A DNA stretch of 64,000 bases. Source: Bretschneidera sinensis (lineage: Eukaryota; Streptophyta; Magnoliopsida; Brassicales; Akaniaceae). The notes under the pieces are model-generated. The model searched no databases and was not told the DNA's origin. It worked only from the letters and a program-made list of their open reading frames with translations. The translations under genes and the position numbers were made by a program. This document shows, in pieces, positions 1 to 11,390 of the stretch. Each line of letters starts with the position of its first letter. The stretch's first letter is position 1. The stretch lies in contig CM043702.1 of the NCBI GenBank assembly GCA_023935145.1, positions 74,952,820 to 75,016,819 on the forward strand, read 5' to 3'.

Positions 1-872
1 CTTCAATTCTTCTATCCTCTCCCTTTTGTTTCCAACCAACAGCATATCATCGACATAGATGAGGATGATCACCACTTCCTCCACCTTATGCCCCTTATAA
101 TACAAGCACGAATCATAGTAGCTCCTCATGAAATCTCTCTATGGCCTGATTGCTTCAGGCCATAGAGAGATTTCTTCAATTTACACACTAACTCTCCCTG
201 CCTTCCTTCCTCATAGCCTTCGGGTTGCCTCATATAGATGGTATCATCAAGCTCTCCATGTAAGAATGTTGTCTTCACATCCATTTGCTCAATCTCCCAA
301 TCAAATTGGACCACCATAGCCAATACTATCTGTATCGTCTTGTATTTCACAACAAGTAAGAATATTTCGGTGAAATCTATGCTTTCTCTTTGTGTGAACC
401 CTTTCACCACTAGCCTAGCTTTATACTAGACTTCATCCCCTAGAGTATTTCCTTCTTTGATCTTGTAGATCCACCTACAATCCACAACTCTCTGTTTTTC
501 TGGTTTTGGCACCAATTCCCAAAAGTTGTTCTTCCTCAAAGAATCAATTTCTTCCTCCATAGCTAGTTGCCATTTTGGTGACTCCTTACATTCCATGGCA
601 TCCATGTAAGTTTCTGGTTCAACCTCTTCTTCTATCCAAGGAGCTGCTACATTAGCATCCGCAAACCCATATCTCAAAGGTGGTCTAACCACCCTTCTTT
701 CCCGGTCCCTTGTGAGCTGATAGTCATTTTGACTTACTGCATCAACCTCTTCTAGTTCAGTCTCCTCTTGAATATCCTGAGCATGGCCTTCATTAATGGG
801 CTCTACCTGGTCTGAACCCTCTTGCCTTCCTTGCTCTACCTGAACTGAATTTTCCTTGATGCGATGCTCCAC
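1..872 (-). pseudogene. Copia element 1 reverse transcriptase (5' part), broken
   Basis: The frame from 872 down holds the integrase-RT linker and the RT start, with the block ELVPKPEKQRVVDCRWIYKI. A stop at 426-428 separates it from the next frame (410 down), which has QMDVKTTFLHGELDDTIYMR and KSLYGLKQS. Both are standard Copia RT blocks. The YVDD catalytic motif is readable near position 50-60. Between KSLYGLKQS and the YVDD block, the expected tryptophan-containing block is replaced by an inverted copy of the KSLYG coding sequence, and the frame is lost. RT copies genomic RNA into DNA in the cytoplasmic particle; this copy cannot. Confidence 0.88.
130..174. repeat. Perfect 20-bp inverted repeat with 5-nt loop
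   Basis: Bases 130-149 are the exact reverse complement of 155-174, with loop TTGCT. It lies inside the RT coding region, so both strands read SLYGL-type peptides. The right arm (plus strand) is the original RT sequence; the left arm is an inverted copy that replaced normal coding sequence. Confidence 0.95.
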
Positions 873-875
873 AAA

Positions 876-1660
876 TTATGGACTGGTTTGCTCACTAGCC
901 CCTGCAGGGTTAGTTTTCTCCAAATAGGGAAATAACAATTCATTAAAAATAACATCCTTAATTATTATGAGTTTCATTCCTTTTGGTTCTAAGGACCACA
1001 ACCTATACCCCTTAACCCCATCACCATACCCTAGAAATACACATTTTCTAGACCTTGGGTTAAGTTTATCATCCTTTTGATGTGCAAATGCAGCACACCC
1101 AAAAGTCCTAAGGTTGCTCAACTCAGGGGGTTTCCCACTCCACATCTCCATGGGAGTCTTAAGCTCTAAAGCTCTAGAGGGTGATCTATTTACCAAGTAT
1201 GCAATAGTAGACACAACTTACCCCCAAAAATATTTTGGTAAACCAGACCCTCACAGAATTTACCAAAATCTTTATTGCAAAATTCTAAGCCATTATCGAT
1301 TCGTAAAGCCTTAACTACCCTACCCGTTTGAGTCTCCAGCAACTTTTTCCACACTACAAATTTATTCAAAGCATCTGATTTATTTTTAAGCAAATAAACG
1401 CAAACCTTTCTTGAATAATCATCTATTAAAGATAGAAAGTAAAAGTTACCTCCCTGTGTTAGTGTTCTTGCTGGTCCCCAAAGGTCCGAATGAATGTAGT
1501 CAAGAATACCCTTAGACTTGTGGACTCCGGTGTTGAAACTGACCCGGTGTTGCTTCCCAAGAATGCAACACTCGCAAAAATCCAAGTTCTCTACTTTATC
1601 ACCACCAAGTAGACCATTCTTGCTGAGAACTTGCAGGCTTTTTTCGCTCATATGTCCCAA
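876..1660 (-). pseudogene. Copia element 1 integrase, internally deleted
   Basis: The frame from 1660 shows GHMSEKSL, a CECC zinc pair in the HHCC region, then HSDLWGPA (first catalytic Asp) and RIDNGLEFCN (second catalytic Asp). Directly after the KFCE block the sequence jumps to a GLxKYFWG-like block and the frame AYLVNRSPSRALELKTP (1214-876). The stretch that normally holds the catalytic Glu (the NGxAERxNRT region) is missing, and frames shift around 1190-1214 and 1660-1670. Integrase normally inserts the cDNA into the host chromosome; this one lacks its third acidic residue. Confidence 0.88.
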
Positions 1661-1669
1661 GCAAGTGGG

Positions 1670-2110
1670 CTAAAGGGCTGCCTTATCCATCTCAGTCATC
1701 AAGCTTGCTGCTTGATCCTTGATTTCTTTCTCTCTAATCATCTCATAGAGTCCATCTTTTATTGCTGCTTTGATCACTATCAAAGATCCCTTGGTCACCT
1801 TGATCTTTCCTCCCTCTGCTTTGTATGAATACCCCATGGAATCCAGCTGCCTCAATGAGATCAAATTCCTCTTCAAATCTGAAAGATACCTCACATTCCA
1901 CAGTAGCCTTGTGACTCCATCAAACCTCCTCAACTGGATGTCTCCTATCCCCCTCACTTGGCAAGAAGTGTCATTCCCCAAGAAAACCCTTCCATCATTG
2001 ATCTCTTTGAAATTCTTGAACCAATCCTTGTGAGGGCACATGTGATAAGTGCACCCGGTATCCAAGATCCATTTCTCACTGCCTTGCCTCCTACTCACAT
2101 TTGAGCACAC
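1670..2110 (-). pseudogene. Copia element 1 aspartic protease and pre-integrase segment
   Basis: This frame contains WILDTGCTYHMCPHKDWF, the retropepsin active site with an intact Asp-Thr-Gly. The following NDTSCQVRGIGDIQLRRFDG and YLSDLKRNLISLRQLDSMGY blocks are typical of Copia polyproteins. It is 146 residues long, with frameshifts at both ends separating it from the gag and integrase frames. Its normal role is cleavage of the Gag-Pol precursor. Confidence 0.87.
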
Positions 2111-2176
2111 AACAAGAACATCATCTTACTGTTCTCCCTTGGCAACCGAAGCCTCTCCATTCTTGGTATAGCTTCC

Positions 2177-2958
2177 TTACCTCTCATCCCACATCTTCTT
2201 CTTGCAATTTTTCTTGAAACGACCCTTCTTATTGCAGTAGAAGCATCGCTTGCCCCCAAACTTCGATTTGGAATGCGATCTTCCATAGCTCTGCCTTCTA
2301 CCTCTTGATTTCTCCCGGTAGTTTCCATGAATGCTATTGCCATTTCGAGTTACTGGTCTTCCTCTAACGAACAGCCATTCTCCACTTGATGCTTCCCTCA
2401 TCTTGGCTTTGAAGTCATGAGCCCTTATAGCATTAATCACGATTTCCTTGGTTAGATATCTCTTCCATATTCGATTGCATTAATTAAACTTTCAAAACAA
2501 TTAGGAAGAGAATTTAACAAAATAACAGCCAATTGTTCATCCGAGAACTTTATACTACAACTAGCCAAATCTTGAACTAGTTTGTTAAACACATCAAGAT
2601 TATCTTGAAACTCTTTATTATGATCTATTTTAAAAGCAAAGATTCTTTTAAGAAGACAAATTTTATTCCGAAGAGTTTTGGTAAGAAACAACTCATCTAG
2701 TTTCTTCCATATGACAACAGGATCTTCCAAGTCTCCGCACTCCCTTGTGACACTATCCGACATGTGCAAGAAAATGGTGTTGTATGCCATCTTCTTCATC
2801 TCAATCCGCTGGTCCTCCATGATACTTGCTGGAAAAGCATCATCTTCTCCAATAGCCAAGTCCACCTTCTGTTGTATAAGAATAGCCTTGATCTTCCACT
2901 TCCAAAGGGCAAAGTCTCCCTTTCCATCAAACTTCTCAACAATGAAATTTGAAGCCAT
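2177..2958 (-). pseudogene. Copia element 1 gag with altered zinc knuckle
   Basis: The start at 2958 opens with MASNFIVEKFDGKGDFALWK, the standard N-terminus of one class of plant Copia gag proteins. The frame runs to 2452 and then shifts; the rest continues at 2440-2177 with an RG-rich stretch and a zinc knuckle. The knuckle reads CFYCNKKGRFKKNC, so the usual His of CX2CX4HX4C is Arg. Gag packages the genomic RNA; the altered knuckle and the shift indicate decay. Confidence 0.88.
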
Positions 2959-3220
2959 CTTGCGGAGAAAATCCCAGATTTATGCAGCACCCACAATTGT
3001 TTTCCAACTTCTTCTAAACCTCAAGAACATGATCGAAGATTGATCTCAATACCATTCTTGAATCACCCTCAAGAACACGATTTGATCTTGATCTTTACTC
3101 CATTCTTGAATCACCCAAGAAGTTGATCTTTGATTCTTGGAGTCTTGACTCCATCACCTTCTGTTCCAGCTCCGATACCCGCTGTCTACAGCTCCTCCGG
3201 CTTTGATACCACTGTCCAAA

Positions 3221-3232
3221 GCTCTGATACCA
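3221..3232 (-). promoter_or_regulatory. Primer binding site of Copia element 1 (tRNA-iMet)
   Basis: The minus strand reads TGGTATCAGAGC, the complement of the 3' end of plant initiator tRNA-Met, four bases from the LTR edge. It primes minus-strand DNA synthesis and fixes the orientation. Confidence 0.92.
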
Positions 3233-3236
3233 CTAT

Positions 3237-4086
3237 TGGAAATCACCTTGGAGATGCCCAAGTGGTGATCTTCCAAACACCCAAGTCTAGAATGACTTGT
3301 AAAGATGAATCGAAAACTGAAATAGAAATCAAAGAAAGGAAAGGACACAACAATTGCTATCGAGGTTCGGCAATAGCCTATGTCCCCGTGAGTTCATTTG
3401 AACTCTCTGCACTAAATCAATGGTTCTTTACAAATACAGCAACTCTCTCCAAGAAACTCAAGTTCTTGAAGAACCAAAGAAAAAGAAGTAAAAGAAAGTG
3501 ATAAGAACTAACCTTGGAATTTTCCAAAGAAAATTCCCCTTACAAGCCCTTGAATCCCCTTTTTATTCTACTCTCTCTTTCTAAACAACCAGCCTTTACA
3601 ACGAGTCTCTCTTGTTTTATGTCTTTGCACTCTTACAATTGATCTCACTTTCAATCACAAGTTATGTCTCTTTGAAGCTAGGTGACCCTTTATATAGTGT
3701 ACCATCTTCTTGACCAATCTTGAGGATCAATATCCACCCTTAGATCTTGAGGACCAATCAACCTTAGCTCTCAATTAATTCTAAGTGATCCTGTATGTTT
3801 TGAACATGCCTCGCGCACTTAACAAAAGGCTGAACCAAAAGGCATCAGTGTGCCTTCAGGCCGCGGCCTAGAACAGGGCATGCCGCGACCTGAAGTGTGC
3901 TAAAACTTCACCATATTGCATCTATTCTGGACGCCATGGCCTGGGAGAGGCTGAGCCACGCCACACACCTCCTCCAGGTCTTCTCCTTTGCTGGGCATCG
4001 CACCTTGGAAGAGCTGAGCAGCGGCGCACACTAGTGTGCACTTGATGCTGATTTTTCCTTGTTTAAACCTTAGACAAACACCAACA
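3237..4086 (-). repeat. 5' LTR of Copia element 1
   Basis: On the minus strand it starts TGTTGGTG at 4086 and ends CA at 3237, about 850 bp. A TATA-like TATATAAAG lies near 3697-3689 (minus). The long open frame on the plus strand at 3130-3501 overlaps this LTR and is not a gene. Confidence 0.8.
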
Positions 4087-4660
4087 GTTAAGCTCCTCGG
4101 TAATACCTTATTTATTGAGAGCCAAAATATTCCCTCGGTGATATTATTATTTATGTTAACTTAAGCCTATAGATATGTTTTTTTTTTTTTTGGTTATGGA
4201 AAAAGCACAACATTGTGGACAACATGTGAGTTTAGGGATTCATTTGGTACCTCTTTCATCTATGGACGAAATTTTAATCCACCTCTCAATCTCATGACAA
4301 ATTTGCAATAAACCCAATTAATAATTTTAACTAAAGAGACCTAGCTAGCTCTAACAAGTAAGTTAGATTTTTTCCACAATGCCCCACTGAATGAGAGCTA
4401 TTTAAAACTATTAATTGTTGACGTGACAATTCTTATCAATTGGTGCATTAGAAAAAATTTATTTTTGGTCATTACAGAATAGGATCCGAACGCTTCTTAC
4501 AAGTTGTACTTTATGAGATCGATCTCTTTAGGGAAAAAAATATCAAAGTAATAAGGCACTCACATATAAATATGGCTCAAATATATGCTCTTTCAAGAAA
4601 AAGTGAAAAATAGTAACCTAGCTAATACAAAACTCATAATACAACTTAATCACGTCGCAT
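4087..4660. other. AT-rich intergenic DNA, no gene seen
   Basis: No coding signature or clear repeat boundary. The sequence leads into the first cysteine-rich peptide remnant. Confidence 0.6.
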
Positions 4661-4674
4661 ACTAATGAAATCAA

Positions 4675-5275
4675 ATAGAGAAAGCCTCACTCCAGTCGGA
4701 TTTCTTGGTTATCCTATTTGTTATCGCATCAAATAAATCATTCCTATCTCTCGCATTCTTTTGACCGAGTTATATTTTTCAATTAATTACAATTTGCCTC
4801 TTATTATTTGGGTCAAATCAAATTCAACTATTGTGGTTTAAAGTATATCAGATAGATGTTTGTGGTTTAATTTTGCCCAAACCAGAGATAAATTGTAATT
4901 AACCTTATATGATTTTGTTTATTGTTCTATTTATTTTTTATTTGCCTAATTAAGGCTTAGTCAAGTTGAACTAAGTTAAGTTGAGTTATATTTGTTTTTG
5001 TTTTGTATTTCTAATAATTAAACAAATGATTTATAGTAGATCAGTGATGCTTAAATGGTGGAAACTGCTGGGAGATTTTTCACAAGATATTGAGTTACAA
5101 ACATAGGTGTCAACTTGTTGTAGTAGCCCTTTAGAGTGCACAGAAATTGTCATAAGCTTGATTGCGAGCAAAACTCATGTAAAGGCAGCTTTTTTTTTCT
5201 GTAAGTGGAAGTGGCAGAGGAGGTGAAGCGAGGTCAATTCTAATGTCCAACATTTTGTGTTAGTTGCTTCGGTTA
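4675..5275 (+). pseudogene. Cysteine-rich secreted peptide remnant, copy 1
   Basis: Bases 4675-4733 match the signal-peptide exon of the copy at 25284, but ATG has become ATA and the splice donor TGTAAG has become AATAAA. After an intron carrying a MITE, 5130-5240 matches the cysteine-rich exon, with codons for Cys-His-Lys-Leu-Asp-Cys-Glu and Asn-Ser-Cys-Lys, a one-base frame change and a T-run. The layout of a hydrophobic exon 1 followed by a short cysteine-rich exon 2 resembles plant defensin-like genes. The family assignment is inference. Clearly dead. Confidence 0.5.
4778..4906. repeat. MITE with AATTACAATTTGCC termini
   Basis: The ends are inverted copies: AATTACAATTTGCC on the left and, on the right, AAATTGTAATTAACC. 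The interior shares TTCAACTATTGTGGTTTAAAG with copies near 17.1 kb and 25.4 kb. It lies in the intron of the peptide remnant, as does the copy at 25395-25490. Confidence 0.6.
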
Positions 5276-5429
5276 AACGGTAAACAAATGCATTTTTGGC
5301 TTTTGTGTTCCTGAGTGTTCTTGTTATAGAGTCTGATTTTAAATTATGTTGTTTTGATTCATGTTTGTGTTAAAATTGGAACTAAATACCTGTATTATAG
5401 TGTATTGGATTTGTCAAAAGAAATGGCTC

Positions 5430-8168
5430 TAGATATTTAGTTAAAGGGTGTTTTAGTATAAGTTAAAAATGTATTATAAGATTTTTTTTTTAAAATAGAG
5501 AGAAAAGAATTGGGCCTTAGTCATATTATTGAAAAATAAGAGGAAAAGACTTGAAAAGTCTTAAAATAATTTGAGGAGGGGTATAAGAGTAAGTGCTCAA
5601 GGGTAAGAGGGAGTATAAAAAGGGCAAGAAAACTCTAGAATCTCACTTCTTCTTCACCAAAAATTGGGCAAAAAGAGAGATACAAAAGCTGAGAAAATTT
5701 TTTTTTTCTCATTTTGAAAACCCATTTCTTCCATCTTTCATCAAGTCAAAACCCTACAAAGAAAAACTTTTTACCCCCAAAGTTTAAAGGCTTATTGATG
5801 TAACCTCCTGCCTATGTTCTTTTGTTTGTTTTGGCCGTTTACCCCATTTTTTTAGGTATTCTTGAATCTTCATGTGTTGATGATAAGGATTTTAAGAGCA
5901 TAAGTTAAAATTTTAACTTTGATGTTGAAGTAAAGAAAGTTCATGTATGGGTATTGTTAAAATTAAAGATTCTTAATGTTAGAGAAGTGTTAGCAATGAT
6001 GGGTTTGTGAATGGTGAGAATTACTAGATGGTTAGAGAATTTGTTGGATTGGATTTATAAAGTGTATTATGGAAATCCTTAATGTTGTGTTGGGTGTGCT
6101 TGAAAATTAAATTATTGGGGTTTGAGGTATACAACCTTGATAAACCTAAAAGAACCCCTTTGATTAAGAAACTTTCTTGTTAAATTCAAGGATGTTTTTT
6201 ATAAAAAAAAATTGTATATTCTATTAGAAAATTGGAGTTTAATGGCTATATAAATGGGAAGTTTGCTAATATATGGAATTATGATCTATAGAATTATAGA
6301 ACTTGTTTAAAGTTTAATTCTTGTTAGTATTAAAATTAAAGTCTCTAAGTTAGATGATTTTAATAATAAAGTAAGCTTGGAAGGAGTATTAAATGGAAAA
6401 GTATGACTATTAATTTTAGTTAAGTGTTGGAATGACTAATTTTATGAAATTTGAGATCATGAGATGTAAAGAGTACTAGATTGGTATAGTTTCTCGATAC
6501 TAGGAGTTTTTAAATTGAAAGTAGAAGTTTGATAAATAAAGAAATTTGAGGGAATCAAGATGAAGAGAATTGAAATGATGTGAGTAAATTAATCTTAACT
6601 CTTAGGGAGTTTAAGCTTGTTTATGACTTACCATGAACTTTGCTTGTGAAAAAGTGAGAGTCTCATGGTTAGAAGTTTTTAGTTAGAATTTGTTTTGAAA
6701 GGAGAATGAAAAAGGGTAAGTAAAGTTAAACTAAGAAGAACAATGTTTATTGTTTGACTATATTTGTTATTGCATTTAAATATGAAATTCTTATATTTTT
6801 TGAATTGTCATACTAAATGATATATATTTTAGGTGTGGTGGAAGAGCATAGAAGAGACAAGGAGAAAGCCTAAGAATAGCACTCAATGCTATTAAGGTGA
6901 GTTTCACCTTACTCTTAGTAAGCTTGGTGATTTATAAGATAAAAAAAATAAATATATATGATTATATCAAGTATAGAATGCAAATCCTATAAGGATATGA
7001 ATATATGTGTGTGTTTGATATAAATAATGATATGTGTATTTGGAAGTAAAAAATTATGTGAATATGTTTATGGAATTACATTTGACGAATTGCTTCTAAT
7101 ATAATATTTGTTATGAATGCATTTCATGTGACATGCATTTTCTTAATGATATTATGGAACCAAGTGGAAAGTAAGATAAAACCGAGAGAAAAATGAAGGA
7201 CCTCGCGTAGTGTAGGATGTTACTTAGGTGAAGGGTATGATGTGAACCTCTCCTAGGTTAGGTTGTTACCTAGGTGAAGGGTAAAAAGTGAAACTTGCCT
7301 AGTGTAGGTTGTTACCTATAGTGATGGGGATGGATGGACTTCACCTAGAGTAGGTTCCTGCTTAGGTGGAGGAAATAGTAGGATCCCGCCTAAAATAGGT
7401 TGTTACCTAGGTATAGGGGATCTGATTTTCGGAAGAACATGAAATGTACCCATACATGGAGAGACATCCCCGTTGTGTTAAAAATTAACTCAAGATATTA
7501 AAAGAACCTTAAAATGGGAAATAAATAATCATTTCTGAAATTTTCATTTCATTATAATGTTGTTGTTGATTTAAGTTAGAATTACCCAATGAAGGGTTTG
7601 AAATATTTAATTATGGGATGATGGTGTATCTTGTATGATTATAATAATCTTACATAAGTCTTTTTTTTATAAACTAAAGAATGATCATTACGTTCGTTTT
7701 TATGTTATTTTACTTATTGCAAAGGTTGAAAATATTTAGTCATATTGTGGTTTAATTTAACGGATATTCTAAGTAATGTAATTACTCGCTGAGCTTTTTA
7801 GCTCATTGCCTTTTCTTTCAATCTTATAGGAAAGCCTCTTTAAGACATTAAATTTGCAGGTGAAGGAGTAATTAAAAGATTGGATAGGTTATGTATGTGA
7901 CTGCATTTTTTTGAAAGTGTATAATTTAGTTTATCTTAGATGTAGTAAATGGAAAAGTTGTATATTTTTGTAGATCCTTGCTTGTAACCAAGTTACTCTA
8001 TATAAAGTGTAAAGAAATCATGGTAGTGTACATGTTTGTGAAGTAATCCTAAAATATGATAGTAAGAACTGGATCGCATGTTATACCAGATTAAGGTTCT
8101 GGATGTTCAAAGGTAATGATGCCATTTCGAATGAACCTATGTGGTTCTTTCGGGATGGGTTGTTACAC
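5430..8168 (+). repeat. Possible solo LTR of a Gypsy-type element
   Basis: Flanking DNA is related to the cysteine-rich peptide block, so this looks inserted. Evidence: a TATA-like GTATAAAAAGG near 5612 followed by a CT-rich leader, a GCTGAGCTTTTTAGCTCA palindrome-like block near 7789 often seen near the 3' end of plant Gypsy LTRs, and the end GGATGGGTTGTTACA at 8168. No internal region follows and no target repeat could be assigned, so the left edge is uncertain by a few hundred bases. Confidence 0.35.
7200..7425 (+). repeat. Degenerate tandem repeat, about 55 bp unit, 4-5 copies
   Basis: Repeated block of the type GTGTAGGTTGTTACCTAGG followed by TGAAGGG and a short spacer. It lies inside the putative solo LTR. 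Confidence 0.75.
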
Positions 8169-8259
8169 TTTCGAATACCCACCACTTCATTATAACTATT
8201 TTATTTTTTTATAAAAAAAAAGGAAAGCAAAGAGTTTTAGAATTGGTAATAAAAGAAAC

Positions 8260-8354
8260 TAGTTGATGATCAAAAGAAGAAAAAATATGCATAGGAGAAG
8301 AGTTAGAAAACCTCAAAAGGATGGTCATAAGCGAAGGACAATGGACTCCTAAAG
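8260..8354 (+). pseudogene. MYB-repeat-start-like exon fragment, copy 1
   Basis: Within a basic, lysine-rich context the plus strand reads VISEGQWTPKENR before a possible GT donor. Compared with the 18.7 kb copy (VIIKGQWTPEED) this resembles the first residues of an R2 repeat in plant R2R3-MYB proteins. No following MYB helix exon was found. The call rests on about a dozen residues and should be treated as a hint. Confidence 0.35.
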
Positions 8355-10335
8355 AGAACAGGTTGAAGTTTTTTTTTTTTTTTTGGTTTTTGAAACTAAC
8401 AAATGGTTTATTTGTTATTAATGTTTTTTTTTTACCTTTTTAGTGTTTTTGTAAAAAAAAATAAAAAAAAAAACCTGCAGCATGCATGTTCGATCTCTTG
8501 AGCTATTCAAAGTTGGATTAAATCTTGACAATTAAATATGTTGTGTAGGTGGTTGTTGAGATCTTTTTAGATGCAATCACATATTGAAAAAGAATTCATA
8601 ATGGTGAAAAAGGAAGCCAACTACCTCATAGGTTCTAGTTTCACAGATCACCTAGATAACAGTGAAAAAGAAAGCCAACTACTTAAAAGGATCACTTAAG
8701 GCTAGTTTATTTGGTCGCATAGCAAGGTGAGCTCATATTACTTCTAGTATCCAAGAAGGACTCGGGAACTCTAAAACTTAGATAATTGATGAACATGAGA
8801 AATCTAAGGATATATATCTATGTGTGTGTGTGTCTTGCTATGTATACGTCTCTAAAGTAGTGTTCATCTATTAATATATTAGATATGCAATGTTATTGGG
8901 TAAATCAATTAGTATGATAATGTGTCAGCTAGTTGTGACTATGAGTTATGTACATTGTGTTATATGTGGAAATTGTGTTTATCTTGTTTGGGCTTGTGTG
9001 ATGAATGTGAGTGCATTCCAAACTAAATTTAAAGATAATGATAGTAGGACCTTCAACTCGGAGAACATATAGGACTACAAAAAGGGAGGCTGGACTAGGA
9101 ACGGTATTGATTGTGGGTTTCCTTTTTAATTAATCATAACTTGGCATATTTAAATTTTAGTTCTATAAACAGTAGGACCTTCGAGTCCAAAGAATGATGG
9201 GATTTTAACGAGTCTAGATTATGATGATGGCTAATGTGTTGGCACATGGGGAGGCATCCCCTTGTGATAATTGAAAAGGGCAGAGATGTTATCATTTTGT
9301 GATATTTGTTCTTTGATGTCTGATGTGTTGTGATGATTGGACAGAAAATGGTGTAATGATATAGAAATGTGTGAAGGTTGATATTTAGAATCGTCAGTGT
9401 CATGTGCATTGTGAACTCCTCCTATTCCTTGAATATATGTACAAAAGTTAGATTTGATCCAAGATTTACATATTTGTATACAAATATGTACCAATATATA
9501 CATATGGAAACAACAACTTAAAACAAAATATATAATAAGGCTCAGTAAACAAAGCAAGACAAATTGAGTACCTTTTTTAAGTGAACATCACTGGGCTTTT
9601 CCACTCATTATCACTTCTTTTTTCTAAATTTTTCCCTCAAGTGGCTAACAGAGATTTGGAATAAGCTCTAGTGGAAAGCATGCGAGTTAGCATTCTTAGG
9701 TGGTTCCATGGGAATGACATCCTCAGCTTTTATTTAGGTCCACATTTAGTTGACTATCCTTAAGGAAATAAGTATTGGCGATTGTCCTTTGCAAAATTGT
9801 GCTATAAATTTGTGTACACAAGTTAATACGGTAATGACATATTGCATACGTTAATGTTTTTATTGTATGGTGTGATAGATTGATTTGGAATTATGAATGG
9901 TGAAGTGTTGCATTTTAGAGCGTGGTATCTATATGACATTTCACATTACTGCTTGATGCTTAAAGGTAATGATTCCATCTTGATATAGCCTACCTCGGAT
10001 GTGTTGTTACAATTAGCACCTAAAACGAAAAATATATAGACTGATTTGAAAGGAAAAACAAGAAATACTAACACACAATCCTAATTTTGCCTGTCAGTTT
10101 TTGTTTATTTTTCTTGAAACTCGTTCTCTCTCATATATATATATATTTCATTTTAGATGCTAACTTCCCATGTGTCGGCTTCACTGATGTGACAATATCC
10201 ATTAATCTAAGGTCGTTAACATACTTGGGAAGACGACCTAATTAACCAAAAGGTACCAACTTGGTACACTTAAAGCCACAGTGGTTGAATTTGATTATGC
10301 CCAAATCTCACAGTGTAATTAAACCTTAATATTAT
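8296..10335 (+). repeat. Duplicated block P2, copy A (without insertion)
   Basis: This stretch is collinear with 11036-16640, which holds the 3.3 kb miniature-element array. Shared landmarks include the MYB-like motif, the CCTAGATAACAGTGAAAAAG site, the TGTTATTGGGTAAATCAAT block and an LTR-like end GGATGTGTTGTTACA near 10011. The 60-codon open frame at 8890 recurs in the other copy but lies in repeat DNA and is not called a gene. Confidence 0.8.
10013..10335. repeat. Fold-back element, right-hand part
   Basis: Contains the family blocks CATTTTAGATGCTAACTTCC, GACCTAATTAACCAAAAGGTA and CACAGTGGTTGAATTTGATTA. These are the reverse complement of the left arm seen in the two-armed copies at 17047-17520 and 19385-19720. 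Confidence 0.55.
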
Positions 10336-10384
10336 ATATAATTTAACCAAACTTCATTTTCCAAGGCTCAGTTTTGTGTACTAT

Positions 10385-11035
10385 CCAATACAGACTTTAA
10401 TTTCTTGCAATAAGGAGTGGAATTTATTTTTTCAACATATATTCCTTGAAAATCCAAAATATCGGATAACGTATCGGTATCGGAATCATGAGAAGCAAGA
10501 AAATAAATTATGAATTGATGCATACATGAAGCTCAGTTCATCATTTAATATTTCTCCATTCATAGATGTGAATGATTAGTGTGGCATAAAATAATCTATC
10601 AGATATTTGATTGCGAACCTTGTAGCTATACTATTAACTGTTTTAATGTGGTTGAGAAAAAATTGATAGACCATTATATAAGAAATTAAAAGAAAAGAAT
10701 GACTTGGATTTTATGCTTATATGGTATAAACAACTTTAGTATGGAAATTAGATTAAAACTATCCTATTTGAAGAATAAAAATCCCTATAAATTTTTATTT
10801 GAGGAAAAACTCATAAGAGGGCTTAGTTGTCTATAAATCAACCCTAAATATTGAATTAGGCAGGATAGAGTCTATATATATTTATATATACCCTACTAGA
10901 GTCAATCGTAGGTTCATATATTTAATTTCAGCTATATTGTCATGATAATTACTGAAGAAGTTGAAGATGAAGGTGACAGTTAATATCCATTCCAAGGTTC
11001 TAGTCGATTCAATTTGAGAATTACACAAATGATGA
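10385..11035 (+). repeat. Duplicated block P1, copy A
   Basis: Collinear with 17965-18610 with few differences, for example CAAAATATCGGATAA, GAAGCAAGAAAATAAAT and ATGACTTGGATTTTATGCTT. A third, more diverged copy covers 16725-16935. No gene is evident inside. Confidence 0.85.
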
Positions 11036-11100
11036 TAAGAGTTAGAAAACCTAAAAAGGATGGTCATAAGCGAAAGGCAATGGACTCCTAAAGAGGACAA
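11036..11100 (+). pseudogene. MYB-repeat-start-like exon fragment, copy 2
   Basis: Plus strand reads VISERQWTPKED followed by AAG and GTTGAAG, the same exon end as the copies at 8.3 kb and 18.8 kb. Too short for a firm family call. Confidence 0.33.
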
Positions 11101-11390
11101 GTTGAAGTTTTTTTATTTTATTTTTTTGGTTTTTGATTTGTTATTTATGTTTTTTTTCTACATTTTTGGTCCTTTTGTAAAAAATAAAAAAAAAATTAAT
11201 CATGCATAGTCGATCTCTTGAGCTATTCAGAGTTAGATCAAATCTTGACAACTAAATATGTTGTGTAGGTGGTGGTTGAGATCTTTTCAAATGCACTCAT
11301 ATCCTGAAAAGGAATTCATAATGGTGAAAAAGGAAGCCAACTACTTGATAAGTTCAAGTTTCAGAGATCTCCTAGATAACAATGAAAAGA

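Larger units (their letters stand above)
1..4086 (-). mobile_element. Ty1/Copia element 1, partial, degenerate
   Basis: Read on the minus strand the order is LTR (4086-3237), tRNA-Met primer site, gag, zinc knuckle, protease, integrase, reverse transcriptase: the Copia order. The RNase H and 3' LTR lie beyond the left window edge. Several frameshifts, an internal integrase deletion and a rearranged RT segment make it non-autonomous. The LTR outer edge is ...CA at 4086, followed by GTTAA as candidate target repeat; its partner lies outside the window. Confidence 0.9.

Noticed and set aside
3130..3501. 123-codon plus-strand open frame
   Set aside because: It spans the primer site and LTR of Copia element 1 on the opposite strand.
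8500..8620. Second MYB exon after the MYB-like motif (GTGGTTGTTGAGATC block)
   Set aside because: Translated in the matching phase it gives no tryptophan-spaced MYB helices.
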